A DNA stretch of 54,812 nt from Lachnospiraceae bacterium (lineage in GTDB: Bacteria > Bacillota > Clostridia > Lachnospirales > Lachnospiraceae), in assembly GCA_017465845.1 (NCBI GenBank), contig JAFTVH010000034.1, positions 1-54,812 on the forward strand, in the 5' to 3' direction. Both the position numbers and the translations under genes were made by a program. The notes below the pieces were generated by a model. That model searched no databases, was not told the origin of the DNA, and saw nothing but the letters and a program-made list of their open reading frames with translations. Numbering within the stretch: position 1 is the first letter of the stretch; every line of letters starts with the position of its first letter. This document shows, one piece after another, positions 15,838-26,038 of the stretch.

Positions 15838-16848
15838 TTACAATAACTGCAATCCATACTCCTCAGCTTCCTTCATGGTCTCCTCCGGCCACAGTGAACA
15901 CTGCACTTCCCCAATATGAGCTTTCCTCAACAGGAACATACAGATACGTGACTGACCGATACCTCCGCCGATGGTGTAAGGCAGTTCTTCGTTAATAACA
16001 GACTTCTGGAAAGGCAGCTCTGCGCGTTCCGGACAGCCTGCTTTCTCAAGCTGGGACAGGAGTGCATCTTTGTCTACGCGGATACCCATACTTGAAAGCT
16101 CCAACGCGATATCCAGAACAGGATAATAAACCACGATATCAGCATTCAGTGCCCAGTCATCGTAGTCCGGTGCGCGGCCGTCATGAGGCTCGCCGTTTTC
16201 AAGCACATCTCCGATCTGCATGATGCAGACAGCTCCCTTAGCCTTGGTGATGTAATACTCTCTCTCCTTGGGAGTATAGTCGGGGAACATTTCCTCCAGT
16301 TCTTTCGTAGTGATAAAGAAGATATCGTGAGGAAGGATCTCTTCTATGTAATCGTAGTGGATAGCCATATACTTCTCGGTCTTACGAAGTACCTTGTATA
16401 CCGTTTTTACTACCTTCTTCAGCGTATCCATGGTGCGCTCTTCTTTGGTGATGATCTTTTCCCAGTCCCACTGATCCACATAAATGGAATGGATATTGTC
16501 AACTTCCTCATCTCTGCGGATGGCGTTCATGTCTGTGTACAGACCTTCGCCGGGATGGAAACCGTATTTTTTCAGAGCAAAGCGCTTCCACTTTGCCAGG
16601 GAGTGAACAATTTCTGCTTCACGACCATCCTGGTATTTGATATCAAAAGTAACGGGGCGCTCTACACCGTTTAAGTTATCGTTGAGGCCGGAAGTAGGAT
16701 CTACAAATAAAGGGGCTGATACACGCAAAAGATGAAGTCTTTCTGCCAGAAGAGACTGGAAGAAATCCTTTACTGTTTTAATCGCCACCTGTGTTTCGTA
16801 CAGGTTCAGTTCGGATTTATAATCCTTAGGGGTGCATAACTTAGGCAT
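15838..16848 (-). CDS. asnA: Aspartate-ammonia ligase (asparagine synthetase A)
   Basis: A 336-residue AsnA, the normal length, related to class II aminoacyl-tRNA synthetases. It makes asparagine from aspartate, ammonia and ATP in the cytoplasm. Recognisable blocks are the opening YETQVAIKTVKDFF, the substrate region RVSAPLFVD near residue 45, HSLAKWKR, DMNAIRRDEE with VDQWDWEK near 120-140, and GGGIGQSR at about 300, the class II motif 3. Start ATG 16848 has a modest AGGT ribosome site. No T-box antiterminator is visible, although asparagine genes often have one; instead the upstream 16881-17036 region is highly structured. Together with gltBD, this gives the window an ammonia-assimilation theme. 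Confidence 0.96.
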   Translation of the reverse strand: MPKLCTPKDYKSELNLYETQVAIKTVKDFFQSLLAERLHLLRVSAPLFVDPTSGLNDNLNGVERPVTFDIKYQDGREAEIVHSLAKWKRFALKKYGFHPGEGLYTDMNAIRRDEEVDNIHSIYVDQWDWEKIITKEERTMDTLKKVVKTVYKVLRKTEKYMAIHYDYIEEILPHDIFFITTKELEEMFPDYTPKEREYYITKAKGAVCIMQIGDVLENGEPHDGRAPDYDDWALNADIVVYYPVLDIALELSSMGIRVDKDALLSQLEKAGCPERAELPFQKSVINEELPYTIGGGIGQSRICMFLLRKAHIGEVQCSLWPEETMKEAEEYGLQLL

Positions 16849-16880
16849 AAATGTTACCTGCTTTCTTTCTTTTCGTTATT

Positions 16881-17036
16881 GTTCACACCCGCGCCACTCG
16901 CAAAGCCGTACCTTCGGTACTTTTCCGCCGCTTCGCGGCTGCCTTTGCTCATAAGATGGCGCTCCTTTTGTCAGTCACAACAGAAAAAGCTGCATGCAAG
17001 CATGCACTTTTCCCTGTTTGTGACTGACGTGTGAAC
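16881..17036 (-). ncRNA. Highly structured region between asnA and the third ATPase gene
   Basis: An 8-bp outer helix GTTCACAC (16881-16888)/GTGTGAAC (17029-17036) encloses two modules. One is branched: GCGCCA (16891-16896) with TGGCGC (16957-16962), inside it GCAAAG with CTTTGC, and inside that the tetraloop-type hairpins GTACC-TTC-GGTAC and CCGC-TTC-GCGG. The other is a long hairpin 16970-17028 with arms GTCAGTCACAA/TTGTGACTGAC and a GCATGC-AA-GCATGC tip. Compact nested pairing implies a selected RNA, either the asnA leader or a dispersed element. I do not recognise a known class. Confidence 0.55.
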
Positions 17037-17130
17037 TGGAAGTTATATTCTGCTAATATTTAACCGCGTTTTGAAAGAATTTGCAATAGTTTTTACACAT
17101 TTTTCCTGAAAAACTTTTTGCGGCATTTAC

Positions 17131-17160
17131 TTGACATTTCTAAGCAGGTTATGCAAAATA
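17131..17160 (+). promoter_or_regulatory. Possible promoter of the third ATPase gene
   Basis: A perfect -35 TTGACA (17131-17136) has only a weak -10 (AAAATA, 17155-17160) at 18-base spacing. It lies 64 bases before the chosen start codon. Confidence 0.4.
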
Positions 17161-17223
17161 AAAGTGTAACGACACCAATGGGTGGAAGCATGGCTGAAAG
17201 TGCAGGAATGCCGGGAGGGTGAT

Positions 17224-18915
17224 ATGGGAAGAAAGGTAGCCATCGGTATACAGAATTATAATGAAATCATAGAAAATAATTACTTTTATGTAGATAAAAC
17301 TTCTTTCATAAAAGAGTGGTGGGAAAGCGGAGATTCGGTTACGCTGATTACCCGTCCGCGCCGTTTCGGCAAGACCCTGACCATGAGTATGGTGGAGCAG
17401 TTTTTTTCGCTGAATTATAGAGGGCGACATGATTTGTTTGAAGGTCTGTCCATTTGGAAAGAAGAGAAGTTCCGTGGTCTGCAGGGGACTTATCCGGTCG
17501 TCAGCCTTTCCTTTGCAAATGTAAAAGAGAAAAGCTATGAGATGACAGTTTACCGGATCTGTCAGTTGTTGATGAAGCAGTATGAACAGCACTCTTATCT
17601 GCGGGAATGCGAAAAGCTATCAAAGGCGGAGAAAGCTTATTTTGAGCGTATGGCTTCTGATATGAATGAAGTGGAAGCACCGCTTGCACTTTATCAGCTT
17701 TCCGATTTTTTGTGCCGTTATCATGGAAAAAAAGTGATCATTCTGTTGGATGAATACGATACTCCTATGCAGGAGGCTTATGTGCACGGATATTGGACGG
17801 AATTGGTGGAATTTACCAGGAGCCTGTTTAATTCCACTTTTAAAACGAATCCCTGGCTGGAACGTGCTATCATGACGGGAATTACAAGGATTAGTAAGGA
17901 ATCCATTTTTTCAGATTTGAATCATCTTGAAGTAGTGACGACGACCTCTGATAAATATGCAGAGTGTTTTGGCTTTACAGAAGAAGAAGTATTTGCGGGT
18001 ATGGATGAGTGCGGCTATACGAATAAAGATGAAGTGAAAAAATGGTATGACGGTTTTGTGTTTGGCGAGAAAAAGGATATTTATAATCCATGGTCCATTT
18101 TGAATTATCTTAATAAAGGAAAAATTGGCACTTACTGGGCTAATACCAGCTCTAACAGCCTGGCAGGGAAGCTTGTACGGGAAGGAAAGCCGGGAGTCAA
18201 GCAGTCCTTTGAGAAGCTGCTGAAAGGAGAACACCTGCATATAGCCATTGATGAGCAGATTGTATATAGCCAGCTTGACGGAAATGAAAGGGCAGTGTGG
18301 AGTCTGTTCGTGGCCAGCGGCTATTTGAAGGTAATTGGTTATGAAGACTATCTCGATATACCGGTAGGTCAGAAACCTGTCTACGAGCTTGCAATTACGA
18401 ATAATGAAGTGAGAGCTATGTTTGAGGAGCTGGTAAGCAGATGGTTCTCACAGGCGGATGAGGAATATAACGAATTTATCCGTGCTTTGCTTAGAAATGA
18501 TGTTGAAAGTATGAACTATTATATGAATGAGGTTGCGCTTGCAACGTTCAGTTCTTTTGATACCGGGAAAAGGCCTTCTGAAAAAGCCAAACCGGAACGG
18601 TTTTATCACGGTTTCGTATTAGGACTGATGGTGGAATTGCGGGAAAAGTACGTAATTACATCGAATCGTGAAAGCGGTTTGGGGCGATATGATATCATGC
18701 TGGAACCGTTAGCGGAAAATCTGGATGCTATCATCATTGAATTTAAGGTGCGCAATCCGCTGAAGGAGGAAACGCTTGAGGATACCCTGGCAACTGCGCT
18801 TTTGCAGATTGAGAACCGGCATTATGAAGCAGATTTGCGGGCAAGAGGAATACCGAAAGAACGCATCAGAAAGTATGGATTTGCTTTTGAAGGAAAGCAG
18901 GTACTGATTGGTTAA
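17224..18915 (+). CDS. AAA-ATPase-like protein with C-terminal PD-(D/E)XK nuclease domain (PF09820/PF08011 type)
   Basis: A 563-residue protein of the widespread AAA-ATPase_like plus PD-(D/E)XK group. The conserved opening VAIGIQNYNEIIENNYFYVD leads to Walker A RPRRFGKT (Lys about 50), Walker B LLDEYD (Asp176-Glu177), and the family block KKWYDGFVFGE then YNPWSILN. The C-terminal nuclease has Asp490, then IIEFK with Glu506 and Lys508, and ends RKYGFAFEGKQVLI. It belongs to a different subfamily from the two copies around gltBD. Start ATG 17224 is fixed by GGGAGGGTG; the longer in-frame ATG at 17182 has no ribosome site. It is monocistronic, between a structured region and a bidirectional terminator. 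Function is unknown despite the clear domains. Confidence 0.88.
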   Translation: MGRKVAIGIQNYNEIIENNYFYVDKTSFIKEWWESGDSVTLITRPRRFGKTLTMSMVEQFFSLNYRGRHDLFEGLSIWKEEKFRGLQGTYPVVSLSFANVKEKSYEMTVYRICQLLMKQYEQHSYLRECEKLSKAEKAYFERMASDMNEVEAPLALYQLSDFLCRYHGKKVIILLDEYDTPMQEAYVHGYWTELVEFTRSLFNSTFKTNPWLERAIMTGITRISKESIFSDLNHLEVVTTTSDKYAECFGFTEEEVFAGMDECGYTNKDEVKKWYDGFVFGEKKDIYNPWSILNYLNKGKIGTYWANTSSNSLAGKLVREGKPGVKQSFEKLLKGEHLHIAIDEQIVYSQLDGNERAVWSLFVASGYLKVIGYEDYLDIPVGQKPVYELAITNNEVRAMFEELVSRWFSQADEEYNEFIRALLRNDVESMNYYMNEVALATFSSFDTGKRPSEKAKPERFYHGFVLGLMVELREKYVITSNRESGLGRYDIMLEPLAENLDAIIIEFKVRNPLKEETLEDTLATALLQIENRHYEADLRARGIPKERIRKYGFAFEGKQVLIG

Positions 18916-18922
18916 ATAGCAG

Positions 18923-18960
18923 AAGCTGTCACACGAAATGAAACGTGTGACAGCTTTTAC
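18923..18960. terminator. Bidirectional terminator
   Basis: A perfect 13-bp stem (AAGCTGTCACACG 18923-18935 with CGTGTGACAGCTT 18944-18956) lies between the converging third ATPase gene and lacZ. Confidence 0.88.
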
Positions 18961-18964
18961 TACA

Positions 18965-21874
<2,910 letters not shown>

Positions 21875-21934
21875 TTAGCGACATATCCCGCATCCCTTTC
21901 GGTTACGGGAAATTTGTACACATCGGGCTTGATT

Positions 21935-21946
21935 TGTAATATTACA
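21935..21946. promoter_or_regulatory. 12-bp palindrome upstream of lacZ
   Basis: TGTAATATTACA is a perfect palindrome 82 bases before the lacZ start, within a 230-base AT-rich intergenic region. It is the sort of site a dimeric regulator binds. I found no convincing -35/-10 pair around it. Confidence 0.35.
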
Positions 21947-22077
21947 GTTCAACCCTGCTTTGCTTAATTTCACAATATCATAAAAAGGACTTTTCTAAAA
22001 TACACTTAATTGTTCAATTTATGCATAAAATGTAACAGTACCGGAGGGAAAGGAGAAAGGCTATAGAGTAAGAAGAA

Positions 22078-22116
22078 GGCGGCTTAAATGGACCATGTCT
22101 GTTTAAGCCGTCTTTT
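22078..22116. terminator. Terminator after the GH42 gene
   Basis: GGCGGCTTAAAT (22078-22089) pairs fully, with two G-T pairs, with GTTTAAGCCGTC (22101-22112). T-rich sequence follows on both sides, better on the plus strand. Confidence 0.65.
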
Positions 22117-22126
22117 CTCAATGAAA

Positions 22127-24139
22127 TTAATAAGCAACAGGTATTATCTTAACATCGAATTTAGCCATTGTATCACCGGATTTGATGTTTTCCCCTGTAA
22201 TGGCATCCGTGTAACCTACAAAGCAGGAAGGAACCGCAAGCTCTTTTTCTTTAAAATTCATAACAAAGTAGTAAGCGCAGGTATCTGCTTTGCGGCATGT
22301 GATTTCCAGTTCTGTAGCCTCATCAATAACAGAAGCCACGCCGGCTTCCGCCATGGCCATCTCCAGAACCTTTGCGATACCGTCACTGTTCATATTTGTG
22401 CCGATATAATAAGTGCTTCCTTTGCCAAATTGATTTTTGGTGATAGCGGGAGTGCCTGCATAGAAATCAGTAGAGTACTCTGCCAGACACCGGGCACCTT
22501 CGACATGCATCAAATCACATAACATGCTGCAGGGTATTTTGGTTCCATCGTGAAAGGTTATCGTGTTAGTCTGTTCCGGAGCAAGGGCATCAATTTCCTC
22601 TACCCATACACCGGCAAGCTCCCTTAAGGGTCCCGGGTAGCCGCCAAGATATACATTGTCAGACTGGTCTACGATGCCACTCATGAAAGTAGTAATCAGG
22701 ATGCCGCCGTTTTTTACAAATTCGGTCAAAGCTTCCTGCATTCCTTCTTTTACCATATAAAGGACAGGCGCCACTACCACCTTATATTTGCTGAAATCTG
22801 CGTCAAACGGAATCATGTTAACTGCAATATTTTTCTCATAAAAGAAATTATAATATTGGTAAATCTGATTTACATAGGTCAGATCTTTTGTAGGACCGCT
22901 GGTATATTCCAAAGCCCAATAGTTGTCCCAGTCAAACAGGATTCCTGCCTGTGCCTCATTGACAGATCCAAGAGTGGCAGTGCCGAGACGTTCCAGCTCT
23001 TCTCCTAACTGCTTTACTTCCCGGAAGACTCTTGTGTCATTCGTTCCAACGTGGGCGATTACTGCGCCGTGGAATTTTTCGCAGCCGCCAACGCTTCGTC
23101 TAAGCTGGAAAAACTGGATGGTATCAGCACCGTGGGCAATGGTTTGATAGCTCTGAGCACGCATCTGTCCCGGTTTCTTCAGGGAATTATAGGGCTGCCA
23201 GTTTTGCTGACTTGGAGTCTGCTCCATAAGCATAAAAGGAGCATCCTTCAGGCCGCGCATCAGATCATGACGCATTGCTGTGTAACTCCAGGGAGTGTTG
23301 TAACCCGGATAATTATCCCAGGAAACAATATCCATTTCCTTTGCCCATTTAAAATAGTCCAGCCACTTATAAGTACCCATCAGGTTAGTGGTGATGGTAG
23401 CGTCTTTATCATATGCACGGATGATGTCCCGCTCCATTTTGTAATTACCAAGCAGGCTGTCGGACATGAACCTGCGATAATCAATGGAGAGGCCGGCAAA
23501 AGAAGTACTAATTCCATTTTCCATTCCATCTCCAAGGAGATTGGGGAGCACGATTTCATCCCAGTCGTAAACAGTATGTCCCCAGAATTCCAGATTCCAT
23601 GCTCTGTTCAGTGCAGAAATGGACTGATATTTTTTTTTGAGCCATACACGGAAGGCTTTTTCGCAGTTCTCACAGTAGCATTCTCCGCCGTATTCATTGT
23701 TGATATGCCAACAGGTGACATGCTCATTTTGGGCGTATCGCCCGGCGAGCTGTTCCACCAGAGCCTTGGCATATTTCTGATAAATGGCAGAATTAGGGCA
23801 GGCATTGTGACGCTGGCCGAATTTATGATGGCGCCCCTGATAGTCGGTTCTTGCGACCTCCGGATATTTGCGGAATAACCAGGCGGGCATCGATGCTGTG
23901 GAGGTTGCCAGCACAATGTCATAACCCTCTTTGCTTAGCATGTCCACAATGTCGTCCAGTTCTGCAAAGTTGTATTCTTCCTCAGAAGGCTGAAGCTTTG
24001 CCCAGGAAAAGACATTAATGGTGGCACTGTTAATCCTGGCATCTTTGAAATATTCCATGTCTTTCTCCCAGATTTCCCGGGACCACTGGTTGGGATTATA
24101 ATCTCCCCCGTAAAGAATTCTTTTGAATTTGCTCTCCAT
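22127..24139 (-). CDS. Beta-galactosidase, glycoside hydrolase family 42
   Basis: A 670-residue GH42 enzyme acting on small beta-galactosides or galacto-oligosaccharides in the cytoplasm. The opening YGGDYNPNQW is diagnostic. The acid/base Glu is in WHINNEYGG (about residue 150) and the nucleophile Glu in FMLMEQTPSQQNW (about 313). A zinc-cluster type CYCENCEKAF follows the acid/base. The second half contains the trimerisation domain with the FVKNGGILITTFMSG block (about 480-495) and a C-terminal beta domain. Start ATG 24139 has GAGGT about ten bases upstream. It lies 273 bases upstream of lacZ in the same direction but is separated by a terminator-like hairpin, so each probably has its own promoter. 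Two galactosidase families side by side suggest use of varied galactosides. Confidence 0.95.
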   Translation of the reverse strand: MESKFKRILYGGDYNPNQWSREIWEKDMEYFKDARINSATINVFSWAKLQPSEEEYNFAELDDIVDMLSKEGYDIVLATSTASMPAWLFRKYPEVARTDYQGRHHKFGQRHNACPNSAIYQKYAKALVEQLAGRYAQNEHVTCWHINNEYGGECYCENCEKAFRVWLKKKYQSISALNRAWNLEFWGHTVYDWDEIVLPNLLGDGMENGISTSFAGLSIDYRRFMSDSLLGNYKMERDIIRAYDKDATITTNLMGTYKWLDYFKWAKEMDIVSWDNYPGYNTPWSYTAMRHDLMRGLKDAPFMLMEQTPSQQNWQPYNSLKKPGQMRAQSYQTIAHGADTIQFFQLRRSVGGCEKFHGAVIAHVGTNDTRVFREVKQLGEELERLGTATLGSVNEAQAGILFDWDNYWALEYTSGPTKDLTYVNQIYQYYNFFYEKNIAVNMIPFDADFSKYKVVVAPVLYMVKEGMQEALTEFVKNGGILITTFMSGIVDQSDNVYLGGYPGPLRELAGVWVEEIDALAPEQTNTITFHDGTKIPCSMLCDLMHVEGARCLAEYSTDFYAGTPAITKNQFGKGSTYYIGTNMNSDGIAKVLEMAMAEAGVASVIDEATELEITCRKADTCAYYFVMNFKEKELAVPSCFVGYTDAITGENIKSGDTMAKFDVKIIPVAY

Positions 24140-24170
24140 AATTAGTTACCTCATATTCTTGTGTGATGAA

Positions 24171-24238
24171 CATGTTACTGTTCACAGATTCGCTGCTCAC
24201 AGCAACATGAACAGTACAATGCATCTAAAATGATTATA
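24171..24238 (-). promoter_or_regulatory. Upstream region of the GH42 gene: -10 element and inverted repeat
   Basis: On the minus strand a TATAAT lies at 24238-24233 without a good -35, suggesting an activator. Downstream, in the leader, ACTGTTCA (24177-24184) is repeated inverted as TGAACAGT (24208-24215), and CATGTT/AACATG overlaps it. The region can form a hairpin or bind a dimer. Confidence 0.4.
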
Positions 24239-24347
24239 TATCAGATAGATAATAAGATGTATGGTATGTTAAACTTAATAATATAACATTCTGAAACTAA
24301 ACTGTGAAAAGACTAGAATTCATGAGGAAGGAGTAAAGGGGACATGA

Positions 24348-24605
24348 ATGTCCGCTTTATATAGTCATTCTTATAAAAAATATCAGAAAAGTGGACGACT
24401 TCCTTTATCACGATTACGGGGAGAATGGAAAGTCAGATTTCAGGGCTCCTGGGAAACGGAAAGATTATTTACTAAAAAAGAACAGGGAGAGCGAATCGCA
24501 GTCATCATAAATGATATTATTACAAAACACAGGAGCCTGCCGGCAGCCACAAAGTCCCTTTCTGTTGAACATTCACCACATTATCAGTGTATCGAAAGAG
24601 CTTAA
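24348..24605 (+). pseudogene. Doubtful 85-codon frame, probably a decayed gene
   Basis: An open frame from ATG 24348. A better ribosome site (GAAGGAG) precedes another ATG (24343) in a different frame that stops after six codons. The protein is basic with no recognisable domain. Fragments in other frames also look protein-like, suggesting frameshift decay, possibly of a regulator of the adjacent GH42 gene. I cannot support a functional product. Confidence 0.25.
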
Positions 24606-24614
24606 CAGTGAGAA

Positions 24615-24645
24615 AGAGCAGCTCTGAATAAACCAGGACTGCTCT
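24615..24645 (-). terminator. Possible terminator of the toxin-antitoxin pair
   Basis: On the minus strand AGAGCAG (24645-24639) pairs with CTGCTCT (24621-24615), followed by TTCTC. The T-run is weak. Confidence 0.4.
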
Positions 24646-24685
24646 GAATGTAATTCTTTCCTATGTATGACACGAGCCTCTAATC

Positions 24686-25018
24686 TTATAACATACTTTT
24701 TATTCTGGCTAATTCGCCCGCATCTAATGTTCTACCATTGTTCAGTATTTGCAGATTTTCCCATTCGCATTCCGGAACCCTTATAAGAGAATCCAGCTTA
24801 ACAAAGGACGGCATTACAAACGGTGGATTATAACTCCTTAACCTTTCGTTTGTAGGAAATGCTAATTTACGTTCCTTTCCTCTTATTGAAGAAACATTAA
24901 GAACCTCAATATAATTATTACCAACGGATACAACTAAATATGTTCTATCATACCCCGGCATTGTCCCGTCTACAAATCTGATACGCCCTAAGATTCCATG
25001 ACCTTCAACGAAATTCAT
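24686..25018 (-). CDS. PemK/MazF-like small protein, likely toxin partner of the Panacea protein
   Basis: A 110-residue protein overlapping the upstream gene: its ATG (25018-25016) shares bases with that gene's TAA, so translation is coupled. The N-terminal half reads as a small SH3-like beta barrel: GHGILGRIRFVDG, then RTYLVVSV and EVLNVSSIRGKE, a spacing seen in PemK/MazF-type mRNA interferases and their relatives. The second half has PSFVKLDSLIRV. The PemK assignment is by pattern only; the catalytic residues are not certain. Position directly after a Panacea antitoxin is the strongest argument for a toxin. It lacks its own ribosome site, as expected for coupling. Confidence 0.6.
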   Translation of the reverse strand: MNFVEGHGILGRIRFVDGTMPGYDRTYLVVSVGNNYIEVLNVSSIRGKERKLAFPTNERLRSYNPPFVMPSFVKLDSLIRVPECEWENLQILNNGRTLDAGELARIKSML

Positions 25019-25671
25019 TAATAGATCACCAACCTTCCATTATCCACATATACGCTATATGCGTCATCGTCAGCCGATAATGAAAAGCTTTCCAACTGTT
25101 CAATCATCTCGTCTGTCAATATAAAGCCATCATAATAGAATGTTACTCCATTAATAATTTCACTTGCTGTCACATCACTGGACACTTCTTTATATGCACA
25201 TATAATTTCGCGCATTCGATCAATATCCCCCGTTTGTGACATCATGTCAACAACAGAACGAGTCTTGTCATGATATCCATTATTGTTAGTTCCATTATCA
25301 AATGCTATTTTCCAAAAATCAAATGTATGGTTTATTTCTGAGAGTTCCCTTGCAGATGCTTTGCCGAATACCTCCATGATAAGATTTAATACGGCATATT
25401 CTCTTTCTGAAAATTCTGGCTGAAATGCTTCGCTATCACGTTTAAAGCCGATATAATCATTTTTATACCTTAAACGGACTTTTTCAACCACGCATCCATT
25501 TTTAAATGCAAGCACTTGTTCGCTAAACAAAGGCTCCCCATACTCAGCTATGTTCGCTAAATCTGCCAAAACTAAAAGCTTTTGCAATTTCATGTTTCCG
25601 TCATATGTGTTCGGCATTGAATCAGCACCATTTTTAATGAAAAATTTCGCAAAATCATATACGTCTTTCAT
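25018..25671 (-). CDS. Panacea-domain (DUF4065) antitoxin
   Basis: A 217-residue protein. Its N-terminal 130 residues have the SocA/GepA-like Panacea pattern: VYDFAKFFIK, then MKLQKLLVLADLA, then FKNGCVVEKVRLRYK, followed by a helical segment. Panacea domains are known as promiscuous antitoxins that neutralise unrelated toxins encoded next to them (PanAT systems). The remainder (about 150-217) is an additional acidic domain. Start ATG 25671 follows AAGGAGG by eight bases; the longer frame from 25719 has none. The promoter is the consensus site at 25809-25781 on the minus strand, and a palindrome at 25725-25740 lies in the leader. It shares its intergenic region with a divergent SOS-regulated operon. 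Confidence 0.82.
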   Translation of the reverse strand: MKDVYDFAKFFIKNGADSMPNTYDGNMKLQKLLVLADLANIAEYGEPLFSEQVLAFKNGCVVEKVRLRYKNDYIGFKRDSEAFQPEFSEREYAVLNLIMEVFGKASARELSEINHTFDFWKIAFDNGTNNNGYHDKTRSVVDMMSQTGDIDRMREIICAYKEVSSDVTASEIINGVTFYYDGFILTDEMIEQLESFSLSADDDAYSVYVDNGRLVIY

Positions 25672-25724
25672 TTTGACATCCTCCTTAAATAATTTCCACT
25701 CCAATTTGAAGTGGCCCAAAATAG

Positions 25725-25809
25725 ATCAAACACATTTGATATTCAACCGGAAACAATAACCTGTGTTAGTGTTATAAAAGATTATAGCTTCAACCATGGT
25801 TTTCGTCAA
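25725..25809 (-). promoter_or_regulatory. Promoter and palindrome of the Panacea operon
   Basis: Minus strand TTGACG (25809-25804), 17 bases, TATAAT (25786-25781). Downstream in the leader is a palindrome ATCAAA-CACA-TTTGAT (25725-25740), a plausible autoregulatory operator, 54 bases before the start codon. Confidence 0.7.
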
Positions 25810-25846
25810 GACTCGCGCGTTAACAAACTTAGGAAAAAAATTGGTC

Positions 25847-25900
25847 TTGACAAATCAGAACAAACGTTCTATTCTATATACAGAACATTTGTTCTGATTT
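25847..25900 (+). promoter_or_regulatory. SOS promoter with two LexA boxes
   Basis: TTGACA (25847-25852), 17 bases, TATTCT (25870-25875). Box 1 GAACAAACGTTC (25858-25869) fills the spacer. Box 2 GAACATTTGTTC (25883-25894), within the 16-bp palindrome CAGAACATTTGTTCTG, covers the expected transcription start. Both match the GAAC-N4-GTTC core of Firmicute LexA/DinR sites. A perfect 13-bp inverted repeat AAATCAGAACAAA/TTTGTTCTGATTT (25852-25864 with 25888-25900) spans both. Confidence 0.85.
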
Positions 25901-25967
25901 TGATTGTTCGCTTTGCAAAGAACCGGACAAGACTGTACAAGGATTTGTAGAACTTGTAGAGGCATTA

Positions 25968-25993
25968 TGTAAAGGTGTTTTGTAAAGGTGTTT
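25968..25993 (+). repeat. 13-bp tandem duplication in the leader
   Basis: TGTAAAGGTGTTT occurs twice in direct succession (25968-25980 and 25981-25993) in the leader of the radical SAM gene. It looks like a recent slippage event. Confidence 0.7.
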
Positions 25994-26038
25994 TGCGAAG
26001 GCATGTAAACCACATGAGGAAAGGATGGGGCAAGGCGT

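Noticed and set aside
16849-17040. T-box riboswitch upstream of asnA
   Set aside because: The conserved T-box antiterminator sequence is absent, although the region is structured.
22088-23878. Long plus-strand frames opposite the GH42 gene
   Set aside because: Antisense shadows of an intact, clearly assigned gene.
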